A stretch of 64,000 nt of DNA from Excoecaria cochinchinensis. Lineage: Eukaryota; Streptophyta; Magnoliopsida; Malpighiales; Euphorbiaceae. The stretch covers positions 7,292,001 through 7,356,000 of the forward strand of contig CANTUQ010000004.1 in NCBI GenBank assembly GCA_947683425.1, written 5' to 3'. A program made the position numbers and the translations under genes. Positions 33,322 to 42,588 of the stretch are shown here, one piece after another. The notes under the pieces were generated by a model. It had not been told where the DNA came from, ran no database searches, and was given only the letters and a program-made list of their open reading frames with translations. Each line of letters opens with the position of its first letter. Position 1 is the first letter of the stretch.

Positions 33322-33518
33322 GGGATATGGATCCCACAGATCCACTACATTATGAAATGATCCTAATAGGACTATTTTTCACTGCACTGCACTACACTGA
33401 TCACTGTAATCACTGGATACACTATAAATACTGACCACTGCACTGAAATAGACTGTCATTGGTCTATCAATAGCGAGTCGCCATGACTCGTACCGCTGTG
33501 TGGAATCCCTATGGCTAG
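33322..33518 (-). other. Hairpins of LTR G
   Basis: GGGAT-ATGG-ATCCC (33322-33335), TCCT-AAT-AGGA (33361-33371), AGAC-TGTCATTG-GTCT (about 33450-33465), CGAGT-CGCCATG-ACTCG (about 33474-33490) and TGGCTAGCCA (about 33509-33518). H keeps AGAC...GTCT and TGGCTAGCCA. I has GTAGG...CCTAC and GTGAG...CTCAC around near-identical loops. Confidence 0.7.
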
Positions 33519-34694
33519 CCAATTATATCCTAGACAAGATTTTTCTACCAGACCACTACTAAGGGCAATAGTTCATTAATACTCATATAAACATCACATT
33601 ATGCCATCACACTTATTTTGTCATACACTTCATTTTCACTTATCACTTTACATACACACTCATTTTTCATCACTTAATCATATTATGCCATCACATTACA
33701 CTAGTTATCAAAATACACACATAAATCACCATAATTACCATTCGGCCAAGGTATCACTTTTTTCACATCATTCACTTTAATCTCATTTAATCACTCATTC
33801 ATACTCTTTACATATTAAACATACCAAAAATATCATTTATATGTTATAGTTCATCTTATATCTGAATTAAATCCTTTATATACCATTTGGCCACTACACA
33901 AATTTTGCATTTAGTTCACTTTAATCCCACTTAATAATTCAATCATTCAATTTACATATAATGTTTGCTATAAATATTATTTTCTTGCTATGTTACACAA
34001 CATAACACATTATTTCCTTTAATATTCCATTCGGCCACAACTTTACCATTTCATTATAAATTCTTTTAATTCTTTTAATCACTCTATTGTGCTTTAAACA
34101 TATTATATACATTATATCCATCATTTATATACCAGAATCATCATTAGATCTTGAGGAAATCCTTTAATAACCATTCGGCCTACAATAGAGTTTTAATTCC
34201 AATATGTTTTAATTTCATCTAATCATATTTATACACTATATTAAGTCCATAGATTATGAATATCACATTAGATTTAATTAAACATGCCTAAATCTCATTT
34301 TTACACTTAAACATAACCTAAAATTCACACATAATCAATGGAAAAGGAAGGATAATGTATCCACTCACCTTAGATTCTTGTTCTCCACATCATAAACATG
34401 CTTCCCATGCCATAACTCCTTAAAACTCCATCATTCCCTTTTATTCCCCCAAATCTTGACATAAACTTTGCATATAAGGTTTTTTCCAACTTTCTGTGCT
34501 CCAAATGGACTCCAATAACTTCTATATTATTATAGAGGAGCTGAACTTTGTCTATACGGTTGAATTTTGGGGAAAGATTAGAAGAAAGAAGGAGCAAAAT
34601 GGAGGAGAAGTGAAGAAAAGCCATTTGGTTTTGGAAGGGAGGAAGAATGCCGACTTTGGATGGATTTCTCTAGAGAAATCTGGCCTCCTCTCTT

Positions 34695-34702
34695 CTTATA
34701 TA
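34695..34702 (-). promoter_or_regulatory. TATA box of LTR G
   Basis: Minus-strand TATATAAG, followed by GAAGAGAGGAGG-type leader. Identical in H. Confidence 0.55.
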
Positions 34703-34944
34703 GCCCTCTAATGAACCGAACCGGTCCAACCAATTTAAACCAAAATTTTGGTTTTTCGATTCAGTTGCACTTTTCCAAAGCATCTATATGTTTCTCTCAC
34801 TATTTTCACTTCTAACCAATTCCATTGATCTTGAAGCATCAAAAATAGGCTCCTTGCAAATTTTCAACTCAATCGGAGTCCATTTGGGCTTCGATTCACT
34901 TAAATCGGTCCAAATCGATAACTTTTTCTCACTACAAGAAAATG

Positions 34945-36182
34945 TGAAAATAGCAATGAAAAAATAGCAACGGAATTAATTTCGTTGCTAAAACAGCAAT
35001 GAAAATGAGTTTCCATTGCTAAATAGCAACGGAAATAATTTTTCGTTGCTAAAATTGGTAAAACATTTTAGATTTACCAACGGAAATATATTTGGTGATA
35101 TTCCGTTGCTAAAAGTGGAGAGAATTTTTAGCGCCAAAATTTAGCAACGGAAATTAGCAATGGAATTCCTATACCGTTGCTAAATAATGCGTCAAAATAT
35201 TTTAGAATGAAAAATAGCAACGGAAACTATTTTAGCAACGGAATATAATTTTCGTTGCTAATTTAGCAACGGAAAGTAGAAATAGCAACGGAAGCGGAAT
35301 TCTGTTGCTATGTTTTCATTGTAGCAATGGAATGTAGTTTTCGTTGCTAAATTAAAGGATTCTAAAATAGCAACGAAAAATATATTCGGTTGCTAAATTG
35401 CGAAAAATAGCAACGGAATGTAATTTCTGTTACTAAATAAGAAACTTTTAAAAATTGGGTTCTAAAATAGCAACGGAAAGTTCATTCGGTTGCTAAATGG
35501 CAAAAAAATAGCAACCGAATTTACTTTCCGTTGCTAAATAACATGTTTTAAAAAAAGGGTTCTAAAATAGCAATGGAATTTACATTCGGTTGCTAAATGG
35601 CAAAAAATAGCAACTGAATGTAATTTCCGTTGCTAAATTTCTAAAATAGCAACGAAAAGTTCATTCGGTTGCTAAATGGCTGAAAAATAGCAACCGAATT
35701 TACTTTCCGTTGCTAAATAACAAAGGGTTTTAAAATAGCAATGAAATTTACATTCGGTTGCTAAATGGCAAAAAATAGCAATGGAATGTATTTTCCGTTG
35801 CTAAATTTCTAAAATAGCAACGGAATGTGATTTCCATTGCTAAATTTCTAAAATAGCAATGGAAAGTTCATTCAATTGCTAAATGGCGAAAAAATAGCAA
35901 CCGAATTTACTTTCTATTGCTAAATAAAAAAAGGTTCTAAAATAGCAACGGAATTTACATTCGGTTGCTAAATGGCAAAAAATAGCAATGGAATGTAATT
36001 TCCGTTGCTAAATTTATAAAATAGCAACAGAAAGTTCATTCAGTTGCTAAATGGCAAAAAAATAGCAACCGAATTTACTTTCTGTTGCTAAATAACAAAG
36101 AGTTCTAAAATAGCAATGGAATTTACATTTGGTTGCTAAATGGCAAAAAAATAGCAACGGAATGTAATTTCCGTTGCTAAAT
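34945..36182. repeat. Left subterminal repeats of the CACTA element
   Basis: Dozens of copies of TAGCAACGGAA and its complement TTCCGTTGCTA, often as pairs that can fold back, with a few-base variants (CAATGGAA, CAACCGAA, CATTCGGTTGCTA). The right-end counterpart is at 39447-39965. Between 35330 and 36180 a longer unit of roughly 110-150 bp is repeated in tandem. Confidence 0.92.
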
Positions 36183-36579
36183 CTCAGTTTTGATTTTAAT
36201 ACACTTTCCTTTCACGGAAAAATGGCTGGTCTTCCCTTTACCTCCCAATATAACCTAAGATTACAAAGTCCATCACGCTTCCCCTCCCTTGTGGGTCACC
36301 CGACGTCAGATCCGGTGTTGCCGTCCACCTTGCCGCCACTTGCTCCCTCACCGTCGTCTGCCTCCACCCCGTCCTCGCAGATCCGGTCTCACAACTGCTG
36401 CTGCCTCTAGAGCTATCTCCCTCGAGTGCTGTTAGATTGCTACTGTCGCACGTCGCAGCTCACCTCTCATCGCCGTCGCTGCTCGCCTCTCCCTCGTCAC
36501 CGCTCTTTCCTCGTCTCTTGCTCGTCGGTGACTCTACCCTGTTCTTCACGTCTCCGGTCACCAACAACCACTTTTAAGG
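36183..36579 (+). other. GC- and CT-rich leader exon-like segment in the CACTA element
   Basis: Compositionally unlike its surroundings: rich in TCCGGT, CCGTC and CTC. It ends at TTTTAAG/GTTAGTTC, a good splice donor. It contains a 78-codon ORF from 36174 of low complexity (Pro/Ser-rich) that I do not recognise. It could serve as the 5' exon of a transcript that joins the glutathione reductase exon at 36672. Confidence 0.45.
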
Positions 36580-36671
36580 TTAGTTCTATTCCCTAATTAC
36601 TTCGAAATTATACGGTTTATTATGAATTTCAATCTTGTGTATATGGTTAATTGATTGTGAATTTCAAACAG

Positions 36672-37100
36672 AAGATGGCATAAAAGTTACCACAGATCAT
36701 GGAGAAGAGCTCTTGGCAGATGTTGTGCTCTTTGCCACTGGTAATTTCAGTCTGTGTTAAATTTCATTCATATTGTGGAAAAGTTGTTTGAATCAATGTG
36801 ACTAACATGTTGTTTTTGCAATTTTTTATTACCACTGAGCAGCATTCTACATATAATGTTCATAAAGCTGTCATTAACTTTCGTCTTTGTGATGCTTAAT
36901 TATATGCTGGATCTGCTTCCTCTTATTTTTCTCTCCCTTTTCGTTGGTTTCAATTTTTGGGCCTCTGTATTTAATATTAATGTCATTCACTATCATATTT
37001 ATAGCAGCATGTATAATGTGTTGCAGGCCGGGCACCCTATACAAGGCGGTTTAATTTGGAGTCTGCAGGGGTGGAGATTGATGAGGCAGGAGCTATTAAG
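36672..37100 (+). pseudogene. GR: Captured glutathione reductase fragment (two exons and intron)
   Basis: Exon 36672-36740 encodes DGIKVTTDHGEELLADVVLFATG and exon 37027-37100 encodes RAPYTRRFNLESAGVEIDEA then GAIK. They are joined across an intron with GT...AG ends (36741-37026), and the split Gly codon is restored exactly. The sequence matches the NADPH-domain end region of plant cytosolic glutathione reductase, including the FATGR(A/S)PNT motif region; Asn is changed to Tyr and Lys to Arg here. The enzyme normally reduces glutathione disulfide with NADPH. Only about 47 residues are present, without the redox disulfide or most of the FAD domain, so no enzyme can be made. The exon boundaries (AG before 36672, GT after 37100) are preserved, which shows capture of genomic DNA and not cDNA. 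Confidence 0.88.
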
Positions 37101-37523
37101 GTTAACTTTTCCATAACTTTTGCATTCTGCTTTATGATTGATTAGAGGTTTGAAATTTCAAGAGGCGATTTGCTTTTCCTTTTTCGTATCTCCTGCGTAT
37201 ATAATGGAGTCCACAAAATGCTGTAAATCTAAACATTCAGAGACCTCAAACCATTTTGAAGAGGGATAAATCATATTTATTTATCACTACCATGAGATCT
37301 CACAGCATACTATGAATCTAACCAAAGAAGATATTAAGTCCGTCAAAAGAAAAACAAAAAAAAAAAAGGAAAATCTATTCTAAAAGTGAAGAGATTAAAT
37401 CCATATATATTAGTATAATTAATTAAGTTCAAATCTTTTTCTTAGAAAATCTACAGCATATGCCCAAATTGTACGGCAATATAATTCGTATTATAAGTTA
37501 ATTATTGTGTTATTTTGTTAGCC

Positions 37524-37531
37524 TATAAATA
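37524..37531 (+). promoter_or_regulatory. TATA box before the small secreted-peptide-like exon
   Basis: TATAAATA 55 bp upstream of the ATG at 37579, a normal plant core-promoter distance when a short 5' leader is allowed. It suggests that the captured fragment includes its own promoter. Confidence 0.4.
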
Positions 37532-37578
37532 AGAGCAAATTAAAGATTAAGAGAAATCGTTATAAAGAGTTATCCAGC

Positions 37579-37954
37579 ATGAAAAGCGTTGCCATTATAT
37601 GCTTTCTGTGGGCTACAATTTTCGTTTTTACCTCCTCAACTATGGCTCGACAATTACTTGGTGACCACTATCTATCATTTCCTAACTTCACATTTTCAAA
37701 TATTACACTTATGCACATAAATATAATGTTTATTTCATGCAGAATTTAAATGCCAGCCATATGGAAAAACTAATGGACTTGTTGGAAGATATTTTCAGAT
37801 TTTAATCAGCTCTATTACCTCTTTACATATCTTCATAGTTCAAAAATCTTTCCGTTTTTGCTGGGATGATTTTATATTTTCATTCAATTTTCTCTTATGT
37901 ATTTTCATAGCCCCTTTCTCTTTGATTTTAGCTAAGTGCTATGATGCCAATGAG
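37579..37954 (+). pseudogene. Possible captured gene for a small secreted peptide
   Basis: The exon from 37579 to 37660 encodes MKSVAIICFLWATIFVFTSS then TMARQLL: a basic start, a hydrophobic core and a small-residue stretch, i.e. a plausible signal peptide. GT at 37661 and AG at 37741-37742 give a possible 82-bp intron with a split codon. The continuation reads EFKCQPYGKTNGLVGRYFQ and then hydrophobic, probably non-coding, sequence; a later AKCYDANE-stop lies near 37930-37954. Cys residues are few. I do not recognise the family. The upstream TATA box supports a gene origin, but the structure is uncertain. Confidence 0.35.
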
Positions 37955-38112
37955 TAAAACCCTATTCCCAAACAACCTTTTAAGCTCCCAGGATCTTCTA
38001 TCAGCCTGCCTTGGTCGTTTTAATTTCTCCTTGTTATCCCTGTTCCACCGTGATTATCACCTGTTCTGCGATTTTCTTTTTCTTCAATTCATTTTGTTAT
38101 TATCTATGACAA

Positions 38113-38304
38113 ATGTTTAAAAAGCTTTTAGTGTCAAGTGCTGTGAAGATAGAGAGCATAAAATTTTTGATTTGTTTAGTTGTTGCAGCTTCATTACTGA
38201 TTATACCAGCAGAATCAAGCCATTTACAAGAAAGATCAGCTTTCAATCAGACTCATTCTCAACATGGAAAGAGAGTTCAATCAAGTTATAAACATGTTTG
38301 GCCT
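38113..38304 (+). pseudogene. Captured first-exon fragment of a TauE/SafE (sulfite exporter-like) gene
   Basis: Encodes a hydrophobic segment (FLICLVVAASLLIIPAES), a polar stretch and the ending SSYKHVWP, directly followed by the donor GTGAGT. The motif (G/S)YKHVWP followed by an intron position recalls the N-terminal region of plant TauE/SafE family membrane proteins, where KHVWPEM-FGW begins the conserved domain. The frame is open from an ATG at 38113, but the true start is not certain. The membrane transport domain itself is absent, so this is only an N-terminal fragment. Confidence 0.6.
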
Positions 38305-38660
38305 GTGAGTTTAGTTTCATTTAGCTATTTTTAGCTTGTAGTTGCTCATTAAATAATATATCAAAAGCTATTTGCAGAAAATAAAATTTGAATACTCTGT
38401 TTAGTTTTAGTGGTAAGCTATGTAGATAAATGATAAATATCTTTAAATGTTTATAAACAAATCCTTTATTCGAAACAAATCTATTTGACAACATATGAAA
38501 TGTGCTTTAAGATACCCCAAAAATTCTGAAGAAAAAGAGCATCAGATGGTTTAAATTCTAGAATGATATTAATTCAAGGATTTATCGGTGCATAGCTAAT
38601 GAGATTCATGTTTCATTCAAGGAGTTTAACATTGGCTTCATTTTGATATTTGTCCTCAAG

Positions 38661-39150
38661 ATTGTGGATTCAAAATTTTCAAAAGTCCCTCCTGCCAGTA
38701 AAGAGGTTGTTGCAAAGCTTCCAGTGATTGCCCTCACGGAGGAAATCTTGGCCAAGCTGGGAGAAGATGGGGAGTGTGCAATTTGTAAGGAGAATTTGAT
38801 GGTTAATGATAAGATGCAAGAGTTGCCGTGCGAGCACACATTCCATCCTCCTTACCTAAAGCAATGGCTGGTAAAGTTCTGTAACATGCACTAGAATATC
38901 AGAATTGTGTGACATGTACATTTTTTTGCCACCAAATACTCAAGTTGCATTGCTTGCAAATGGTCTATAAGCTTTTTAATTTATGCAAATCATTCGGCAG
39001 GACACGCACAATTCTTGTACGATTTGCCGGCTTGAGCTACAAACTGATGATCATGTGTATGAAAGCTGGAAAGAGCGAAAGAAGGAGGCGGAAGAAGAGA
39101 GGAAAGGTGCTGCCAATGCTGTACAGGGTGGCGAATTCCTTTATATTTAG
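38661..39150 (+). pseudogene. AIP2: Captured C-terminal exons of an AIP2-like RING-H2 ubiquitin ligase
   Basis: Exon 38661-38870 (70 codons, phase 0) and exon 39001-39150 (49 codons plus TAG) join across a GT-AG intron. The reading frame includes VPPASKEVVAKLPVI, ECAICKENLMVNDKMQELPC, EHTFHPPYLKQWL, then DTHNSCTICRLEL and an acidic/basic tail ESWKERKKEAEEERKGAANA. This matches the C-terminal RING-H2 region of AIP2 (ABI3-interacting protein 2), an E3 ligase. The sixth zinc ligand, Cys after HPP, is Tyr (TAC for TGC), so the RING would probably not fold. The N-terminal two thirds of the gene are absent. Both exons keep their splice borders and native stop. Confidence 0.9.
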
Positions 39151-39446
39151 AGGACTCTTCCCAAATTCATAGACAATAATGTAATACTACTATATTATTG
39201 AACTTACTTTATTGAGTTCTATGAAATTACATAATGTTGTTGTAGTTTTAACAGTGTTGTATAATTTAAGATAAATTTAGCCCGTGCAAGCTAAATTTTT
39301 AAAAGGTCATTCGATTGAAAGCTAAATTTTAATTATTGTGTATTATAATTTTTATATTATATTATCAATAAGCATATATTTTCAAGATTTTCAGGATTTG
39401 AATTATATTTATTTACAAATAAAATTTTTTATTAAAATTAAAAATA

Positions 39447-39965
39447 GCAACGGAACACACATTCCGTTGCTATATTTAGCAACGGAACACACATTCCGTT
39501 GCTGAAAATATGAAATAGCAACGGAAAATACATTTCGTTTCTATTTTTAGCAATGAAATATGTGTTCTGTTGCTATTTTTAGCAACAAAATACTTCTTTC
39601 GTTGCTAAACTTCTCAAATGCAGCGGCTATAAACGGTTATATTTAGTAATGAAAATGTAGTTTCGTTGCTATATTCAGCAACGGAATGTCTTTTCGTTGC
39701 TATAAATATCAACGAAAATTATTTTCCGTTGCTAAATTTAGCAACGGAATTTCTTACTATTGATAAATACAACAACGAAAATTAAGTCGGTTGCTAATGT
39801 TAACCAAATCACCAAAACGAATATTGGTTAAATTTAGCAACGGAAAATATTTCGGTTGCTAAAAATTACCCACCGTCAAAATAGCAATCGTTTTTTCCGT
39901 TGCTATTTTTGATTAGCAACGGAAAATCAACAGATTCGATTGCTAATTTTCGTTGCTATTTTCAG
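39447..39965. repeat. Right subterminal repeats of the CACTA element
   Basis: TAGCAACGGAA and TTCCGTTGCTA motifs, mirroring the left end and stopping just before the terminal inverted repeat. Confidence 0.92.
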
Positions 39966-39979
39966 ATTTTCTTGTAGTG

Positions 39980-39982
39980 TCT
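39980..39982. repeat. Right target-site duplication of the CACTA element (TCT)
   Basis: TCT matches 34927-34929. Removing the element and one TCT restores the sequence found in LTR H near 1520-1540. Confidence 0.9.
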
Positions 39983-40205
39983 TCTGCCGTAAAATACAAC
40001 TCTAAAGTTGTCAAAATTCACAGATAACATTTCTATTGTTTTGTTCTACACACTCAACATCCATTAGGTCTTATTTACTATATATAACCCCTCGGTCAAA
40101 CCCCGGTTCAAATTGAATCGAACCGGAGGCCAACTTCAGAATGACTTTCAGAGGTAAATTTAACTCTATTTTTAGCTCAAATTTCACCAGTAGACTCGTT
40201 ATGGC

Positions 40206-42588
40206 TGTCACACCCCGTTTGCCCCCTAGTAGAATGAGTCTGTCTGTATGAGCATGCATGTGCATGTGTTCAGCATGTCATAAGGGTATTTTAGTAAAAA
40301 TGTATGTTTTTGGGTTTATTATTATGTGGGTGCATACATGGCATTAGTATGTGATTTAATTGGGAATTACTTGTGTACATTGGAGCATACCATTGTAGGG
40401 TGTTTTTAGTTGAGTTTGCATTAGATGTGTGTGATGTGTGGGGTTAGGGTGTGAGTGAGTAAGTTCCACCAACAAGAAAATGACATCTGTATTAGGTTAG
40501 GGAAAATGAATAAAGAAAAGAAGTAAGAAAGAAGAGAAGATCAGATTTACGTTCTTCCTCTTCAACCTTCATCTTCTTCCTCCTTTTCCCTTTCCTAAAT
40601 ACTGCTAACTGTTAATCAAGTTGTGTTGTGGAGATTGCTCACTCTTGCTTCTAACTTGGTAAGTACATATCCTTGTCCTTGTCTTACTGTAATTCTTCTT
40701 CTTCTTCCTTGAGTTTAGGTTTAACTTAGGGTTGCATTATTGAATGTTTGTGTTTAACTGCGACTCCTCGCGATCCCAAAGGCAAGGAGATTGCTGGGAG
40801 CAGTGGGACTAAGTGAAGAGAAGCTTAGATTTCAGGTTTGGGAATAATTGATTGTGAATTGTGTGATTTTGAGTTTACTGTAAATTTCTAGGGTTTATGT
40901 TCTTGAAGAATTTGAATGCATATATACTTGATTTGGTTGTTTAAATGCTGAATTGAGTTGTATATATGTTGCTTATATTGTTTGAAATGTTTACTGGAAG
41001 GTAAGAACAGGTTTGATTGGTTTTGAATCAAATTCGGGATGGATTTCTGGGTTCTGAGGATTCTGGAAATGGGAAAATCGCGTTTCTGTTGAAGTTCCCA
41101 TTTCCAGATCGTGTGTCGCGTGACTAGCCAAGGAAGAGAGGCAAGTCACGAGACGTGACCTGCCAGTTTGAGGCCAGTCACGAGTTGTGGCTGCTGTCAC
41201 AGCTCGTGACCAGCTAAAATGAGGCCAGTCACGAGACGTGACTTCCAGTCATGCCTCGTGACCAGCCTAAGATAAGGCACGTCGCGTGATAGCTGAAGAA
41301 GTAGCCAGTCACGAGACGTGACTTCCAGTCACGTCGCGTGACCAGCTTGAGCGTCGCGTGATCAGCGAGATCACGCCGCGTGATCTGCGAGGGACGAAGC
41401 AAGTCACGAGGCGTGACCCATAGTCACGTCTCGTGACCTGCCTTGCGGGGAGGCCAGTCACGCCTCGTGACCAGCCAACCTCACCCGTTACCCCGTTCAG
41501 CCCTTTTTCCGAAATTTCCCGGCTTTTGACTCAGAATTGAATTTGGTGTTTCTTCTGAATGGACTTATATTGCGGTATGATGCATGCCATACTTTTATAT
41601 GCTTTGATATAAATGATACAATGAATTTCTGATGAATTCTATTTCGTACCCTGAAATGTGATTTGAATGACGCTTAACCTGCTAGAGTCAAGTAAGTGGA
41701 TAGTTAGGCATGCCTAATAGAGTCTTTGGCTGCAGCCCTCAGTTCAGTTTGGACCCCGATCAGGTCCCCGTTTGGTTCCTCGCGAACCCTTCAGTATTAG
41801 GATCTTGTTTAAGATCCCCTCAGTATACAAATAATGTGTTTTGATAAAAAAATGAATGACTTTTGATTTGTACCTGTGAGGTACCCTCAGTATTCGATTC
41901 GTACCCGTAAGGTACCTTCAGTACACTCGTTATCCACTATCTAGAGTCAGCAGGTGTTCTTTAAATGTTTAATAGAATTGTTCTGATCTGATTTGGCTAT
42001 TAAATGGATTATCTGAATGAGTTTAATGATGAAACACATGCTGGATTATTCTGGAATGGATACGATTATGAGATACTGATTGTATGGCTTTTAAATATGA
42101 GCATGTTTATATGGATTATGTTATAGCCTTTGCATTCTGCCATTGTGAATGTGTTATGCCTTGACGACCATTGTGAATGGCCGTCCATTATTTATGTGTG
42201 TTTCCCCACTAAGCGTTTATCGCTTAGCACGGTGTTTTTACCCGTGCAGGTGCGGAAGAAGTTTTGCTTTGAGAGAGTCGCCGTCATCAAGCCAACACAG
42301 AAGAGTTTTAGTGTAGGGCTCAATTTTGTATCAGTGATGATTCTTTTTGTATAGAACTCTCTGTATCAGTTTTATTTCAGCTTCCGCTTTGTAATTATAT
42401 TTTGGATATGTAATATTATTTTGTATCAGCTAGTTGATCAGAACATTATTGTAGTGCTTTATTATATTAATGAATGATCAGCTATTGCTTTCCTTTCTGT
42501 AAAGTTTTAATTATACCGTATTTCTGTATGTATGTTATGAATGAATGTATGTTTTACTTTGTACTTGCTTGGTGGCACCTTTACTCAT
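40206..42588 (+). repeat. 5' LTR of the first D copy, 3' end deleted
   Basis: Starts TGTCACACCCCG. It is nearly identical to 47104-49486 with scattered single-base differences. It stops at TTTACTCAT and joins gag directly; compared with the second copy, 273 bp (49487-49759) are missing, covering the last 57 bp of LTR, the primer site, the leader, the gag ATG and 28 codons. It contains an exon-like block (40758-40835, with its upstream AG mutated to AA), palindromes 41104-41480 and the hairpin chain 41704-42247. Confidence 0.93.
41104..41480 (+). repeat. GTCACG-NNN-CGTGAC palindrome array in the first D LTR
   Basis: At least seven copies of GTCACGNNNCGTGAC with variable central bases (AGA, AGG, TCT, TCG, CCT), for example 41145-41159, plus CGCGTGATC...GATCACG forms. 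It has the same position in the LTR as the TCGCG/CGCGA arrays of A and C. Confidence 0.9.

Larger units (their letters stand above)
34930..39979 (+). mobile_element. Non-autonomous CACTA transposon carrying host gene fragments
   Basis: Ends are CACTACAAGAAAATGTGAAA and, inverted, CACTACAAGAAAATCTGAAA. The terminal inverted repeat is 27 bp with one mismatch, extending into TAGCAA. The element is flanked by a 3-bp duplication TCT (34927-34929 and 39980-39982). Copy H shows the uninterrupted sequence near 1528. The subterminal regions are dense with TAGCAACGGAA motifs in both orientations, the presumed transposase binding sites of CACTA elements. No transposase ORF is present. The interior holds exons similar to glutathione reductase, a TauE/SafE protein and an AIP2-type RING ligase, plus a possible secreted-peptide gene. 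Strand is given for the captured genes. Confidence 0.93.
30288..40205 (-). mobile_element. LTR G (Ty3/gypsy, minus orientation), about 4.87 kb without its CACTA insertion
   Basis: Begins TGTAACACCC at 30288 and is broken at 40205 by the D LTR. Read on the minus strand: U3-like 40205-39980 and 34929-34703, TATA box 34695-34702, a leader with the same sequence as H, then a long AT-rich U5 or intron-like region to 30288. The hairpins at about 33322-33518 and the reverse CTAGGC...GCTCAG double hairpin near 30400-30450 tie it to the long-LTR family of A, C, D and I. No gag or pol is attached in the window, so it may be a solo LTR. The part 30500-33300 is AT-rich low-complexity DNA; I see no gene in it. 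Confidence 0.75.

Noticed and set aside
38661..39150. Intact AIP2 gene
   Set aside because: Only the last two exons exist, a zinc ligand is lost, and the piece lies inside a transposon.
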